Source: Larix sibirica
Taxonomy: Eukaryota > Streptophyta > Pinopsida > Pinales > Pinaceae
Length of the DNA: 11,047 nucleotides
NCBI GenBank assembly: GCA_004151065.3
Contig: NWUY0303895281.1
Location: forward strand, 1 to 11,047
Direction: 5' to 3'
Shown: piece after piece, positions 1 to 7,872 of the stretch
Numbering within the stretch: position 1 is the stretch's first letter
How the letters are laid out: every line of letters begins with the position of its first letter
Position numbers and translations under genes: made by a program
Notes under the pieces: generated by a model
Seen by the model: only the letters and a program-made list of their open reading frames with translations
Told to the model about the DNA's origin: nothing
The model's database searches: none

Positions 1-99
1 TCAACCATCTTGGCCAGGTTCCCGTTGAAAACAATGAATGCCACCCACCCTCTATAAATGGCCTTGGGGTTATCAAAACCTTTTACCTTGATGCTTGTG

Positions 100-583
100 G
101 TATCCACCTCCATTGTGGATGACCATCCATGTCCACACAAATGCCTTTATCCAAGGAAATAGCTTGGTTTTCCAATCGTTTTGCTTGCTCGTTGTTGATT
201 CTTCTTATGTGCATTAGATTGGGTTCGTTAATCCTTTTGAGGAAGACGATGGTTATTTTTTGTAAACACCCTTAGATTTCATTGTCAATAGATAATCCCT
301 TCTATGAATATCTAAAAACCAACAAAGAATCCTTGAGGATGATTGCTTTTCGGATTCCAAGAGAAATCGCAAGCTCCACTCTAAGCAACAAGACATACTA
401 CTCTACTTGGTTTTTAGATGATATACCAAGGCCCCATGCCAATGAGTTCACCATTGTCCCCTTAGAATCCAAGGGGATCCCCTTGACACCTGCCACCCCT
501 GGGTTTCCTTTAGAAGCTCCATAAAAAAATAGTTTGTGACAATTTTGTAGAGAGAGCCAATCTTGAAACTCTGATGGTGTCAT
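100..583 (-). pseudogene. LINE RNase H domain, degenerate
   Basis: RNase H domain ending the minus-strand LINE polyprotein; in an active element it would degrade the RNA of the RNA-DNA hybrid. From 583 downward the translation contains FFYGASKGNPG, then SLAWGLG and NQVE, then a stop at 398-400. The same frame continues with LGIRKAIILKDSLLVFR, another stop, and further on HIRRINNEQAKRLENQA. Plant LINE RNase H normally reads FFDGASKGNPG, NNQAE and GDS. The Glu (401-403) and the later Asp (329-331) are kept, but the first catalytic Asp is Tyr here (521-523, one base change). With at least three in-frame stops this copy is dead. The alternative, a separate host RNase H gene, is unlikely because the domain follows the LINE zinc knuckle on the same strand. 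Confidence 0.85.
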
Positions 584-599
584 TTCTAACTTCTACAAG

Positions 600-1310
600 G
601 GAGTGTGAATTGCTTAACAAGAAAAATGGGCTAAGGGGATCTCCTTGGAAGGATTTCACATACCCAAAGGGACTTTGAAGAGGAGATGCTCTAGGGAGAG
701 ATCGAAAACCCCCTCAAGAGAAAAGTTTCACATATAAGCGCTTTAGCTCTGATGGCTGGACTTGATGACAAGGTGACCTTGTTGTAAAAATGAGTCTTTT
801 CCATGCTATCCATGTATTATGGCACACATACTTAGGAAGCGCATTCCAAACTGTAGAAAGGAAGTGTTTTTTATAGAGACATCCTTGATAGAAATCCTTC
901 TAGTTAAAGAAAAGGTATTTCCAATTGGAGTATAAAATTATAACATGATGCAACTCTCTGAGAATGAATTCCCAAACCCAATTGACATAATCACACTGCA
1001 TAAATAAATGATTTGAACTTTCTTCTTCTTTTTGACATAAAACACACCAGGACGGGCCTGCAATCTTCCTTTTCCTAATATTTTCTACAGTGAGGACTCG
1101 ATTATAAACCAAGAACTAACATAAAAGTTTTGATCTTAGGGAGGTCATGCTTATGCCATATTTTTTCCACAAGTGAGAGAAAGGAGGAAGAGAGAGACCA
1201 TTGAGGATTTTTCCATATCCCTCCTTGACCATATATTTCCCATTCCTCCCCCAATCACGAGAGTACTTGTCATTCATATGTGTCAGGTAAAATCCATGGA
1301 GTATATAGAA
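600..1310 (-). pseudogene. LINE zf-RVT zinc-knuckle region, degenerate
   Basis: Segment between the RT and RNase H of the minus-strand LINE. From about 1250 downward the translation gives GKYMVKEGYGKIL and LPPFSHLWKK, matching the usual 'G.Y.VK.GY' stretch before the knuckle. A frame change then leads to NRVLTVENIRKRK and the zinc knuckle at about 1050-990: CVLC, then His and Cys in NHLFMQC, followed by WVW. This C-x2-C...H-x4-C pattern is diagnostic of the zf-RVT domain of plant LINEs, where it probably binds nucleic acid. Lower down (about 830-690) another frame reads VCHNTWIAWKRLIF, the conserved linker before RNase H. The zinc ligands are all intact although the frame around them is not. 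Confidence 0.85.
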
Positions 1311-1318
1311 GAGAAGCT

Positions 1319-2345
1319 CTAGATCGTAGATGAGATGGCCTGTAACTGAAATATTTTTCCAACCTTTCCACTATCCAAACTAGTACCAATCATAAAGATC
1401 AAAAAGAGAAGGGTAACCATTAAAGAAGATCTATCCCCAGATCTCCTCGAGTCCAAGTTTGTTTCCAAGGGGGCGCTACACAAGATTTTGTCCTCCCATA
1501 TCGTGATTTTTTTCCCATTACTAGGAATCCAATACAAATTATTTTGAATAAGTTTTCTTGAATCCCTGCAAATATCCCAAATACCTAAGCCTTTTTCTTC
1601 CAGAGGGCAATTATCTAGGCTTCTCAGTCTTAGCTTTCTAATGTATTTTTTCTTTATTATATCCTTCCACCATTCCTGCTTCCCATAGACCAATATATGC
1701 AACAATTTAGATTCCATAACTATGTTCATAAGCGTGGGATCCTAAATACCCATGCCACCATGCTCTTGAGGACTTCTTACAGTCTCCCAATTTATTATAT
1801 GTTATTTTTTCATGGTTCGTCTTCCCTCCTTGCCATAATAAATGACTGATTTCTTGCTAATGTTTGTCATTACTTGTGCACACGAAAGCAAAGCAAAACA
1901 AAGGAAAAGAGGGAGGGAGGAAAGGACCGATTTAATTAAAATAATATTACCAGTTGGATTGAGCTGACGGATCCCCCACGCTTGTGTCTTGGATTTAATC
2001 TTCAAAGATATATCTTATCAATTTGCCACTTGATATATTTTTAGGGGGAAGGGCCCCCCCCAATATTTGAAGGATGAACAACTTGGTTGACCACCAAACC
2101 CAAAAATGCATGAGATTTGTTGAAGCGATATAGGAGAACTGTGCCAACTGAAACTTCTACTTTTCCCATATTTTTCTTCCCCCCTAAGGCTTCAATGAAT
2201 GAATCTACATTTATCTTAAACCTCGGGACATTGATAGTTGAAGCACCTAGAATGGTATCATCAATGAATTCGACATGATTTATAGCCTTAACTCCTTGGG
2301 TAATGAGAACACTAGCCAAGTTCCCATTATCCCATTCCTTATTTG
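1319..2345 (-). pseudogene. LINE reverse transcriptase, C-terminal two thirds, degenerate
   Basis: RT fragment of the minus-strand LINE; an active protein would copy element RNA into DNA at a nicked target. The palm active site is FIDD at 2257-2268, inside HVEFIDDTILGA, the equivalent of the usual F-A/V-DD box with both aspartates kept. It is followed by RFKINVDSFIEALGGKKN, the normal helix after the active site. The thumb reads TQAWGIRQLNPTGNIILIK and SVLSSLPLF (2005-1802). The next block, 1729-1319, contains EWWKDIIKKKYI, GLGIWDICR and NNLYWIPSNGKKITIWEDKI, all standard in plant L1-type ORF2. Upstream of about 2300 the RT similarity stops. Frames change between the three blocks, so it cannot encode one protein. 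Confidence 0.87.
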
Positions 2346-2350
2346 GTACA

Positions 2351-2560
2351 AAGCTAATCAAGCTTTGTAGTTCTCAATATCTAATGATTTTCAATGGTTT
2401 TATGAATCCAAAAAAATCTAACAAAATGACTTGTAAACATGGGCTTGGTAGTGGTGTCATATATTATGTGATATATGATATCCTCGTATATAACCAAATA
2501 GGAAATTTTGACATCTTAAATAACCATGAGCACGACTTACCATAGACCGTTAACCCTAAC
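2351..2560 (+). pseudogene. LINE AP-endonuclease C-terminal fragment
   Basis: The translation reads LCSSQYLMIFNGFMNP and then HGLGSGVIYYVIYDILVYN and FDILNNHEHD. This matches the end of LINE endonucleases, where 'S.IDY.I.' precedes the last catalytic motif SDHRPL. Here the normal Asp in the S.IDY block is Tyr. The final motif appears one frame over as YHRPL at 2538-2552, with the usual SDH changed to TYH. The histidine is retained but the preceding acidic residue is lost. The enzyme would nick target DNA to prime reverse transcription. The N-terminal catalytic half is absent. I am confident of the motif order, less of the exact start. Confidence 0.7.
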
Positions 2561-2789
2561 TCTAAACTTTGATAGGTACATAAGCACCATAAAAAAGAAT
2601 TATAATAACTAAAAGCACTTGATCTTCAATAAAAATAAAAATGATATATTTTTAAGGGATTTAATTAATTAATTAAATATATTATTAAATAAGGACAATA
2701 TTGAAGACCTGTGTCATAATTTTATCACAAACCTATGTAATTCCATTCACAAGTTCTCTATCATGGTGTCATGTAGAAAAGGAAACTAG

Positions 2790-4432
2790 AATGAACCCTG
2801 GATATGATAAAGAGTGCAAACATACTAAAAAATCCATTAGGGATACTTCTAACAAGTCCTTAAAATCAAACAAGATTTATAGGTACAAAGCCCGAATTAA
2901 AAGGAGAAAAATTACTATATAAATAGAAAGCAAGAGAAGCTTTTGCACCTCTCTAAGATAGATCCTAAGAAATTTTGGAGGAAAATTCCAAGTCGTCAAG
3001 CTAAATAAAACAATGTGATTCCCTTGAGGGACTATAGTTCCTACCTTAAAAAGCTTTAAAAATCCCTTGATGTCATGGAAAACATTAAAACCCTTTCTAC
3101 ATAGGAAGAAGTTTGCACTTAAGAATATATAGAGTTTGGGATTAAGCGATCTACAAAAGAGAAAGCTAAGGACATCCAAGGATACCAAGCAAAAATATTA
3201 AAATATTGTTGGGCCTATCCCCATCCCTCACATCCACAGCTCTTCAATTTAGTAGTGAAGTTGTGTTTCTCTAAACCCTAGACAAAAAGCGTCATCATTC
3301 CTTTTTTTAAAATTGGAGATAAAAACAATCCATCTAATTATAGGACCATTATGATTATCCCTCTTTTAGTCAAGTTATATGGAATTATTTTGGAAAAGAA
3401 GATCGACATATGACTAGAAAGTCAGAGAAAAGGAGCTAAAGGCCAAGCAATATTTAGGAGTTATCATTCAACTATGGACCATATTGTTACACTTAGGACC
3501 ATTGCTAAGGAGTTTCATAATAATAGAACCAATCTTCTATGTTGCTTTGTTGCATTAAAAAGCAATTGACACAATGCCCAGAACTAACCTTTGGAATAGA
3601 TTAAAAGAGCTAAAAGCCCCCTTCGAGTTGAGAGATCTTGCAATAAGGTTGTATGAGAAGGTTATTGCCAAGTTTAGGAACTCTGACTACTAGTCAGAAG
3701 AAATTAATTGTAATATAGGAGTCAAGCAAGGTTGTCCCCTACCCCCCACCCTTTTTGGTATATACATTGACAAGCTAGAGGGTTGTTTGGAAGACGTAAA
3801 TTGTGAAAACATGATGGATGGTATAGTCATCGTCCTTTTTCTTTATGCTGATGATATTGTTCTTATGGTGAGGAGTCCCTATGATCTTGAAAAGAAACTA
3901 AACATTCTCAAGGGTTTTTTTCTCTAGTATGGGTATGACTGTTAACATTGACAAAATAAAGGTTATGAAAATCAAATCCCATAAGATCACTTATGTTGAT
4001 TTCATGTATGACAACAACTTGATGGAAGTGACTTCATACAAATATCTTAGAATCAATCTTCATCACAAGATTAACTGGAACTGTAGCATTGAGAAAAGGA
4101 TTAATGGAGGGTGGAAAGCTTATTATCAACTTGAAAATAGTTGTAAATTAGAAAACCTTTCGCTTTGGGATAAGAAGAAACTCCTCTTTGAGACCCTCGT
4201 CACTCCTATTATCTTATATGGAAGCGAAGTTTGGGGTTGCAACATCTATGGAGAATCATGGAGAAGGATAGAGCAAATCTAAAAGTGTTTTATAACATAT
4301 AATCCAAAATTAAAGGCAATTCATCCTATACTATCATCCTCATAGAAGCAAGTCTTTGCCCCATTGAGTGCATGGCTATGATTAGATAGCTATTTTAATA
4401 CATGGATTACATTGAAAGAATTACCAATAGCA
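2790..4432 (+). pseudogene. LINE reverse transcriptase, near full length but frame-broken
   Basis: From 2796 a lysine-rich linker (YDKECKHTKKSIRD, then KIDPKKFWRK at about 2965) leads into RT. The palm entry IIPFFKIGDKNNPSNYRTI lies at 3294-3350, followed by KLYGIILEKKI and the fingers segment KGQAIFRSYHSTMDHIVTLR (about 3434-3500). The frame shifts near 3556-3565, inside the block whose usual form is 'FxKAFDTVPR' and which reads KAIDTMPR here. GVKQGCPLPPTLFGIYIDKLE starts at 3718 and the catalytic YADDIVLM is at 3844-3867, both aspartates intact. A further one-base shift falls in the T run at 3916-3922. The thumb then reads GMTVNIDKIKVMKIKS, SYKYLRINLHHKINW and ILYGSEVWG to 4282. Weaker similarity, ILIEASLCPIECMAMIR, continues to about 4390. 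No intact product can be made. Confidence 0.88.
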
Positions 4433-4693
4433 TGCATAACCAAACATAAGACACATTACAACAATATACAAGCACACACTCATAGAAGGTGGGAAGAAGA
4501 GAAAGTAGTAATGAACCCAACATAAGGAGACTATTCTATTAAGAACAATGATCCTTTACATCTATTACAGATTGATGCCTTTATATGTTCTTACAATCTT
4601 GGAGTTAGTTATAACTACCTCATTCGATCGACCCGCCCAAGTGGTCGACCAACCCAACCACTGGTCCATTGAATTGACTAGGATCCTACAACA
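4433..4693 (-). repeat. Probable 3' LTR of a minus-strand LTR retrotransposon
   Basis: On the minus strand the segment starts TGTTGTAGGATCC and ends TTATGCA, giving the expected TG...CA ends at about 261 bp. It lies directly after a purine-rich tract, as a 3' LTR should. A TATAAA box sits on the minus strand at 4580-4585, in a plausible place for an LTR promoter. The right (inner) end is well supported by the purine tract. The outer end at 4433 is inferred from where similarity to the interrupted plus-strand LINE fades and from the TG dinucleotide, so it could be off by tens of bases. I found no second LTR copy in the window, so the identification is not confirmed by a pair. Confidence 0.5.
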
Positions 4694-4713
4694 TCCCCCT
4701 CACCCTCAAAACC
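4694..4713 (-). other. Polypurine tract of the LTR element
   Basis: The minus strand reads GGTTTTGAGGGTGAGGGGGA immediately before the TGTTGTAGG start of the LTR. A G/A-rich tract abutting the 3' LTR is the primer site for plus-strand DNA synthesis in LTR retrotransposons. Its exact adjacency is the main evidence for the LTR call. Confidence 0.55.
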
Positions 4714-4779
4714 TTATTCATCCCGAAGAAGAGGGAAGATGAAATTTTTTACGTAGTACAACAATAATAAATCTTGGCT

Positions 4780-5330
4780 TTTATGGTGTCTCTACTTGAA
4801 TATAGGTGGGTTCTTCAGATTGTTGCTCAAATTGTTGTTGCAACATGGATGCACTAGGACAAAAAAAGTAGAAGTGCAGTCTTAGTGGAGAGGGTTGGGA
4901 ATGAGCAGTTGGTTGTGATGCTTTCTTTGTTTCTTTTGTATATGTTTGATAGATGAGTAGAGAAATATGTTATAGTTGACCCTTGAATTCTATCCATTCC
5001 TTTGCAGCGTGTTCCATGGCAATGATAGTCTTTCTCATCTCTTATAAGAATTGCATTTTATCGTCGATAGATGCATATTATATGGTCTTAATGTTGTGGT
5101 TGTATTCTATTTGCATTTCTATAACCTATCAAAGAACCTCCCATATTTGCTTGGTTGCTCTTGCGGACTCATGTTGGGCATTCCTATGAAAATGTACAAG
5201 GGGGGTGGATCTGGAATTTGTGGTACAAAAATGGTGAGCATGTCATGGTGCAATGGAAGCATCTCTCCTAACATCCGAAGTCAAAGGGAATAATCTCAAA
5301 ATATTACTCTGACTAAAGGAAGAACTAGAA
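4780..5330 (-). pseudogene. Possible gag-like remnant of the LTR element
   Basis: One minus-strand frame reads as protein over more than 100 codons with scattered stops. Examples are ESARATKQIWEVL, IEMQIEYNHNIKTI, YASIDDKMQFL, EMRKTIIAMEHAAKEWIEFK and LLIYQTYTKETKKASQ. It is charged and helix-rich, and lies inside the element defined by the LTR and purine tract, so a gag-type structural protein is a reasonable guess. I do not recognise a named domain and see no zinc knuckle or catalytic motif. Several stops are TAA where CAA (Gln) would fit the surroundings, consistent with C-to-T decay of a silenced repeat. The very short distance from this reading frame to the 3' LTR suggests pol was deleted or that the element was non-autonomous. 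Confidence 0.35.
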
Positions 5331-5767
5331 GAGTTGCTATAATGGGTAGTGTGCCGCTAGATGGAGTGGGGAGCTTGTTGCTATGATCTAAATGAAATCG
5401 TTTAGCTGTTGGGATAGGGTAGTGACTGGCCATGCTGTTGATGTCGAGCTAAAGTGGAGGTGGTCCTTAGTGTCCTAACTGATATGTGGTCAAAAGCAAC
5501 GGCACCCTCTGTCGGCCTCTTGGTGCTCCTAGAGGAAGGGAGCACTGAAAAGACGGAAGTGATCCACTAAGTGGAGGTTGATCCCGACTGTGAATACCAT
5601 TGAAAGATAAGGGAGGGAAGCCACGCAGCCTCCTACAAGTATAAGGCCAAACATCTTTATTTGGGATAACTTCATAACTCAAACACACCTGTAATTAACA
5701 AACACATAACTCATATTGACTTAACTACATTCTTAACGATATTCATCTTTTTCATATTTTATAACTT
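5331..5767. other. No recognisable gene; probably LTR-element interior and flank
   Basis: GC is higher between 5460 and 5650 than in the flanks. A 73-codon minus-strand frame there (5688-5467) is rich in Pro, Ser and Arg, but I match it to nothing. It may be the 5' part of the LTR element's internal region. A paired LTR or a clear tRNA primer site is not visible. After about 5690 the sequence becomes AT-rich and shows no coding signal. Confidence 0.4.
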
Positions 5768-6029
5768 TATGAATGTGTTTAATTGTTGGCACGAAAGAGA
5801 GTGTGAATGAGTTTAATGTCTGTCATTCTAAGCAGAAAACATAAAGCGTGAATGTATTTAATGTTAAGTGCGACTGTGTGTAATGTTATTTCGGTGAAAA
5901 ATGATAATTCATAAAGTTACAAAGTATGGAAAAGATAATTATTGTTAAAAATGTAATGTATTACTCCTTTATTAATAAGGAAAAAAAGTGTGAATTTGTT
6001 TAATGTTCTTTGGGTGAAAAATGATAATT
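5768..6029. repeat. Degenerate short repeats, consensus GYGTGAATNNRTTTAATGTY
   Basis: Three 20-base units occur at 5801-5820, 5846-5865 and 5988-6007, with a looser fourth at 5768-5787 and a half unit near 5873-5887. In addition, 5881-5909 and 6001-6029 match at 27 of 29 positions, exactly 120 bases apart; both contain GGTGAAAAATGATAATT. The spacing between units is irregular, so this looks like an old, partly duplicated AT-rich array. It lies about 800 bases upstream of the start codon at 6827. Confidence 0.7.
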
Positions 6030-6471
6030 TTTTTTTTGCTTTTACATTCCCTTGTCTCATGGCATTTTTTTGTCCACTTCAAAAAAACAAACAAAAATAC
6101 ACAGAGAGGGTGACAATCAATGAATTTTTTGATTGCGCTGCGCTAATGCAAAATTTGCACACATTTTTAAAATATATTAAAATAAGGAAAGGAGACGGAT
6201 TTTAACACGGAACAAGTCTGGATTTGGGGAGGAGTCTTACAAAGAGAAAGAGTAAAAGTTTACAAACAAACAAATTCCATCGGATGGGATTGTTTGATCG
6301 AATCTATCAGTTTCAGTGCGATCAATTCAGAAGCACGACGATTCTTGCAATGCCAGATGGAAGAATTGATGAGCGATCGATAATCAACCACCTTGATACC
6401 TATATACACTATTTGTCGGCAATTACATGAATATTTTTACTCGGAGGTCACTGTTTCGATCCCGATGCCAT
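6030..6471. other. Non-coding upstream stretch, no feature recognised
   Basis: Starts with a T10 run (6027-6038 region) and an A-rich stretch, then becomes compositionally mixed from about 6220. Short open frames on the plus strand (for example 6224-6430) show no motif, signal or repeat that would make them credible genes. It may include the promoter of the gene starting at 6827, but I see no convincing TATA box at a defined distance. Confidence 0.4.
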
Positions 6472-6570
6472 GTGAATTTCATCGTTCCATCCGCCAACGT
6501 TGCTTTTTTATTTCCACGGTCCGTGAATTCACCGTTCCATCCGGCAAATTGCTTTTTATTTCCATGGTCC
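6472..6570 (+). repeat. Two-copy tandem repeat, units of 51 and 48 bp
   Basis: Unit one (6472-6522) starts GTGAATTTCATCGTTCCATC and unit two (6523-6570) starts GTGAATTCACCGTTCCATCC. Both continue with CCRNCAA, TTGCTTTTT, ATTTCCAYGGTCC, and a third copy seems to begin (GTGAC at 6571) but diverges at once. The few differences are small indels and substitutions. It is GC-richer than its surroundings and lies about 260-350 bases upstream of the start codon at 6827. Confidence 0.8.
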
Positions 6571-6826
6571 GTGACTTGCCCGGGACGAGGCCGGGTAGTT
6601 AGTATTTCCCTAAATACTGTCGCATTTCATTAATTAAACCGCGGATTTATGCGCTTAAGGATGCTTCCATGGCGTTAACCCATAGATATTTATCCACTGA
6701 AATCTCTCAGGTCTGTCGGTGCTAAATGCTGTAATTCCTTTAGCCTCTTAGAGTTTGAATTTTATCTCGAAATCTCGAGTTCGAATCTCTGGAACATTTA
6801 CTATAGTTTTCAGTCCATTTTGAGGC

Positions 6827-7089
6827 ATGGCAGCCGTTCCCTGTTCAAACTCGCTTGCTCTCGTTGCACAAGAGAAACGACCATTTCAATCAAGCAGGGG
6901 AGTTCTTTCAGGTTTTCTCTACAAGAGGAATAGAGCAGCTGCATTCAAGAAGGTGTGGGACAGAGGATTCTCTGTTACAGATTCAAGAAATCGTAAATTA
7001 GCAGTTATTTGCTGTACGTCCACGCAGGACGCAGCGTCTCAGCTCGGAGAGCCTGCGGAATTTACCGTTATGCGAATTCACTACAACAG
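6827..7089 (+). CDS. First exon of a putative plastid-targeted protein (partial gene)
   Basis: The ATG at 6827 is in good plant context (GAGGCATGGCA, Ala as second residue). Residues 1 to about 63 look like a chloroplast transit peptide: MAAV start, rich in Ser, Ala, Arg and Lys, almost no acidic residues until mid-sequence, and a VICC-type cleavage site at about residues 60-63 (RKLAVICCTS). The presumed mature part begins TSTQDAASQLGEPAEFTVMRIHYN and is then lost. A 5' splice site ACAG|GTTTTT at 7089/7090 would end the exon after 87 codons plus two bases; without splicing the frame stops at 7106-7108. The downstream sequence is AT/T-rich as in plant introns. GC content is higher than in the flanks. 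I do not recognise the protein, and cannot exclude an isolated exon from a broken gene. Further exons may lie beyond this window, since gymnosperm introns are often long. Confidence 0.55.
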
Positions 7090-7718
7090 GTTTTTCTCGA
7101 CAATTTAAGGAACTTTTTTAATAAAATTGTATTTTCTTTATTTATTTTCGCAGCATCTTTATTTTCCAACTGACGGATCAACTAAGGCGCTGTGCTTAAA
7201 TTCTTGACTGAATTTTTGTTTCGTTATTGTGTATTTGTTACTGATCGGCTACTTCGGTTCACAGACTTATACCTTCAAGAAAATTCTGTGAAATACTTCT
7301 GGCTTAATTGATTTAGAACAAGAACCTGTAAAATACTTATTTTAAGTAATCTTTTACTTGAAGAGAGCACTAAGCGTGAACAAAAAATATAAAAAAATGC
7401 TCGGAGGAAATGAAAACAAAAACCTTAGCTTATCTCATCTAACATTTTGAAGTGGCCGTTACCTTAACAAAATTGCTCGACATTATAGTGCGATGAAGAA
7501 TCTAGATCACATAAATTCTGATTTAAGAAGCAGAGTACCCAAGCCTTACTGTAGTAAATAATAAATTTGAGTAAGTGCCATCACGAGCAGAGGAATCCAT
7601 GTCATTCGAGTTAGGTTATATGAGTAATTTATTTGCAGTTTTTAGTCCAATATGATGTGTGATTCTCCTCCAGATAATTTCATGGTACTTTACTCAACAT
7701 CTTTCTTTGTATTTACTG
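7090..7718 (+). other. Probable intron sequence following the first exon
   Basis: AT-rich, T-runs, no open frame of note. A good-looking 3' splice site (pyrimidine-rich TTATTTATTTTCGCAG) ends at 7153. It would give a 64-base intron, very short for plants, and the spliced frame would stop about 15 codons later. A neighbouring frame after the AG reads YFPTDGSTKALCLNS, but would not be in phase with the exon end used here. I therefore treat the whole stretch as intronic or non-coding. Confidence 0.4.
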
Positions 7719-7734
7719 AGTAGACTGTTACCTT
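7719..7734. repeat. Target site duplication, left copy
   Basis: AGTAGACTGTTACCTT, identical over 16 bases to 7857-7872. It flanks the SINE, as left by LINE-driven target-primed insertion; the perfect match suggests a fairly young insertion. Confidence 0.85.
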
Positions 7735-7856
7735 TTTTCCACGAAATGCACAACACTGGAAACCCTCCACAGAGGCAGCGAGCCTGGCGACTTGACCCAT
7801 GACCTTCTGCTTTGCAATTCAAACCCTTTAACCACTTGAACTAACCTACCAGGCTC
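7735..7856 (-). mobile_element. tRNA-derived SINE, about 122 bp, with target site duplication
   Basis: Short interspersed element read on the minus strand, mobilised in trans by LINE machinery. Its 5' head (7855-7781) is exactly tRNA-sized, 75 bases, and its ends pair perfectly: AGCCTGG with CCAGGCT. A pol III A box TAGTTCAAGTGG (7832-7843) fits the TRGYNNARNNG consensus. A B box GGTCAAGTC (7789-7797) has one mismatch. The anticodon-like region TTGCAAA suggests an Ala-type tRNA ancestor. A short body follows, ending in a run of six A (7733-7738) that merges with the duplication. The element is flanked by AGTAGACTGTTACCTT on both sides. No functional tRNA is implied: the T stem does not pair and the arms are decayed. 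Confidence 0.8.
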
Positions 7857-7872
7857 AGTAGACTGTTACCTT
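7857..7872. repeat. Target site duplication, right copy
   Basis: AGTAGACTGTTACCTT, identical to 7719-7734, placed directly at the 5' (promoter) end of the minus-strand SINE. Confidence 0.85.

Larger units (their letters stand above)
1..2345 (-). mobile_element. Decayed L1-type plant LINE with RNase H tail (5' part missing)
   Basis: Non-LTR retrotransposon remnant read on the minus strand. In coding order it shows the RT active-site region (about 2345-2041), the RT thumb/connection (2005-1802), a tryptophan-rich linker (1729-1319), a zf-RVT zinc knuckle (1112-900), a linker (about 870-600) and an RNase H domain (583 to about 100). This order is typical of plant L1-like ORF2 proteins that carry a C-terminal RNase H. 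No segment stays open for long: I see at least six frame changes or stops. The apurinic endonuclease and the N-terminal half of the RT are absent, because the sequence switches to an oppositely oriented LINE near 2300-2360. The 3' end lies beyond position 1, so no poly-A or target duplication can be seen. Assignment rests on several independent domain matches recognised by eye, so the class is secure, but the family name is not. Confidence 0.88.
2345..4432 (+). mobile_element. Second decayed LINE, plus strand, 5'-truncated
   Basis: A non-LTR retrotransposon unrelated in sequence to the minus-strand LINE beside it. It runs from the last part of an AP-type endonuclease (about 2350-2560), through an endonuclease-RT linker (about 2790-3200), to an RT palm and thumb (3290 to about 4430). 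I see no zinc knuckle or RNase H. Its 5' end is missing, as is common when target-primed reverse transcription stops early. Its 3' end is cut by the LTR element that begins near 4433. The boundary with the minus-strand LINE is uncertain by about 50 bases, because recognisable similarity fades on both sides. Frames shift at about 2535, 2920, 3560 and 3915, with many stops. Confidence 0.85.

Noticed and set aside
1-2340. Shared NGNLA-like text near 1-35 and 2311-2340 as terminal repeats of the LINE
   Set aside because: Only a short imperfect match (about 14 of 18 bases); LINEs have no terminal repeats and the element clearly continues past position 1.
4983-5293. Plus-strand frames over the LTR-element interior
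   Set aside because: The minus-strand frame across the same bases is more protein-like and agrees with the LTR and purine tract orientation.
5582-5599. Minus-strand TGGTATTCACAGTCGGGA as a tRNA-Met primer binding site
   Set aside because: It resembles TGGTATCAGAGC only loosely, and the flanking sequence does not match the LTR at 4433-4693, so no 5' LTR is supported here.
6765-6795. CGAGTTCGAATCTCTGG as the B box of a tRNA gene
   Set aside because: The B-box core is good, but no A box, acceptor pairing or cloverleaf was found upstream.
7781-7855. Functional tRNA-Ala gene on the minus strand
   Set aside because: Length and acceptor ends fit, but the T stem does not pair, the B box has a mismatch, and the target duplication and A tail show it is a SINE head.
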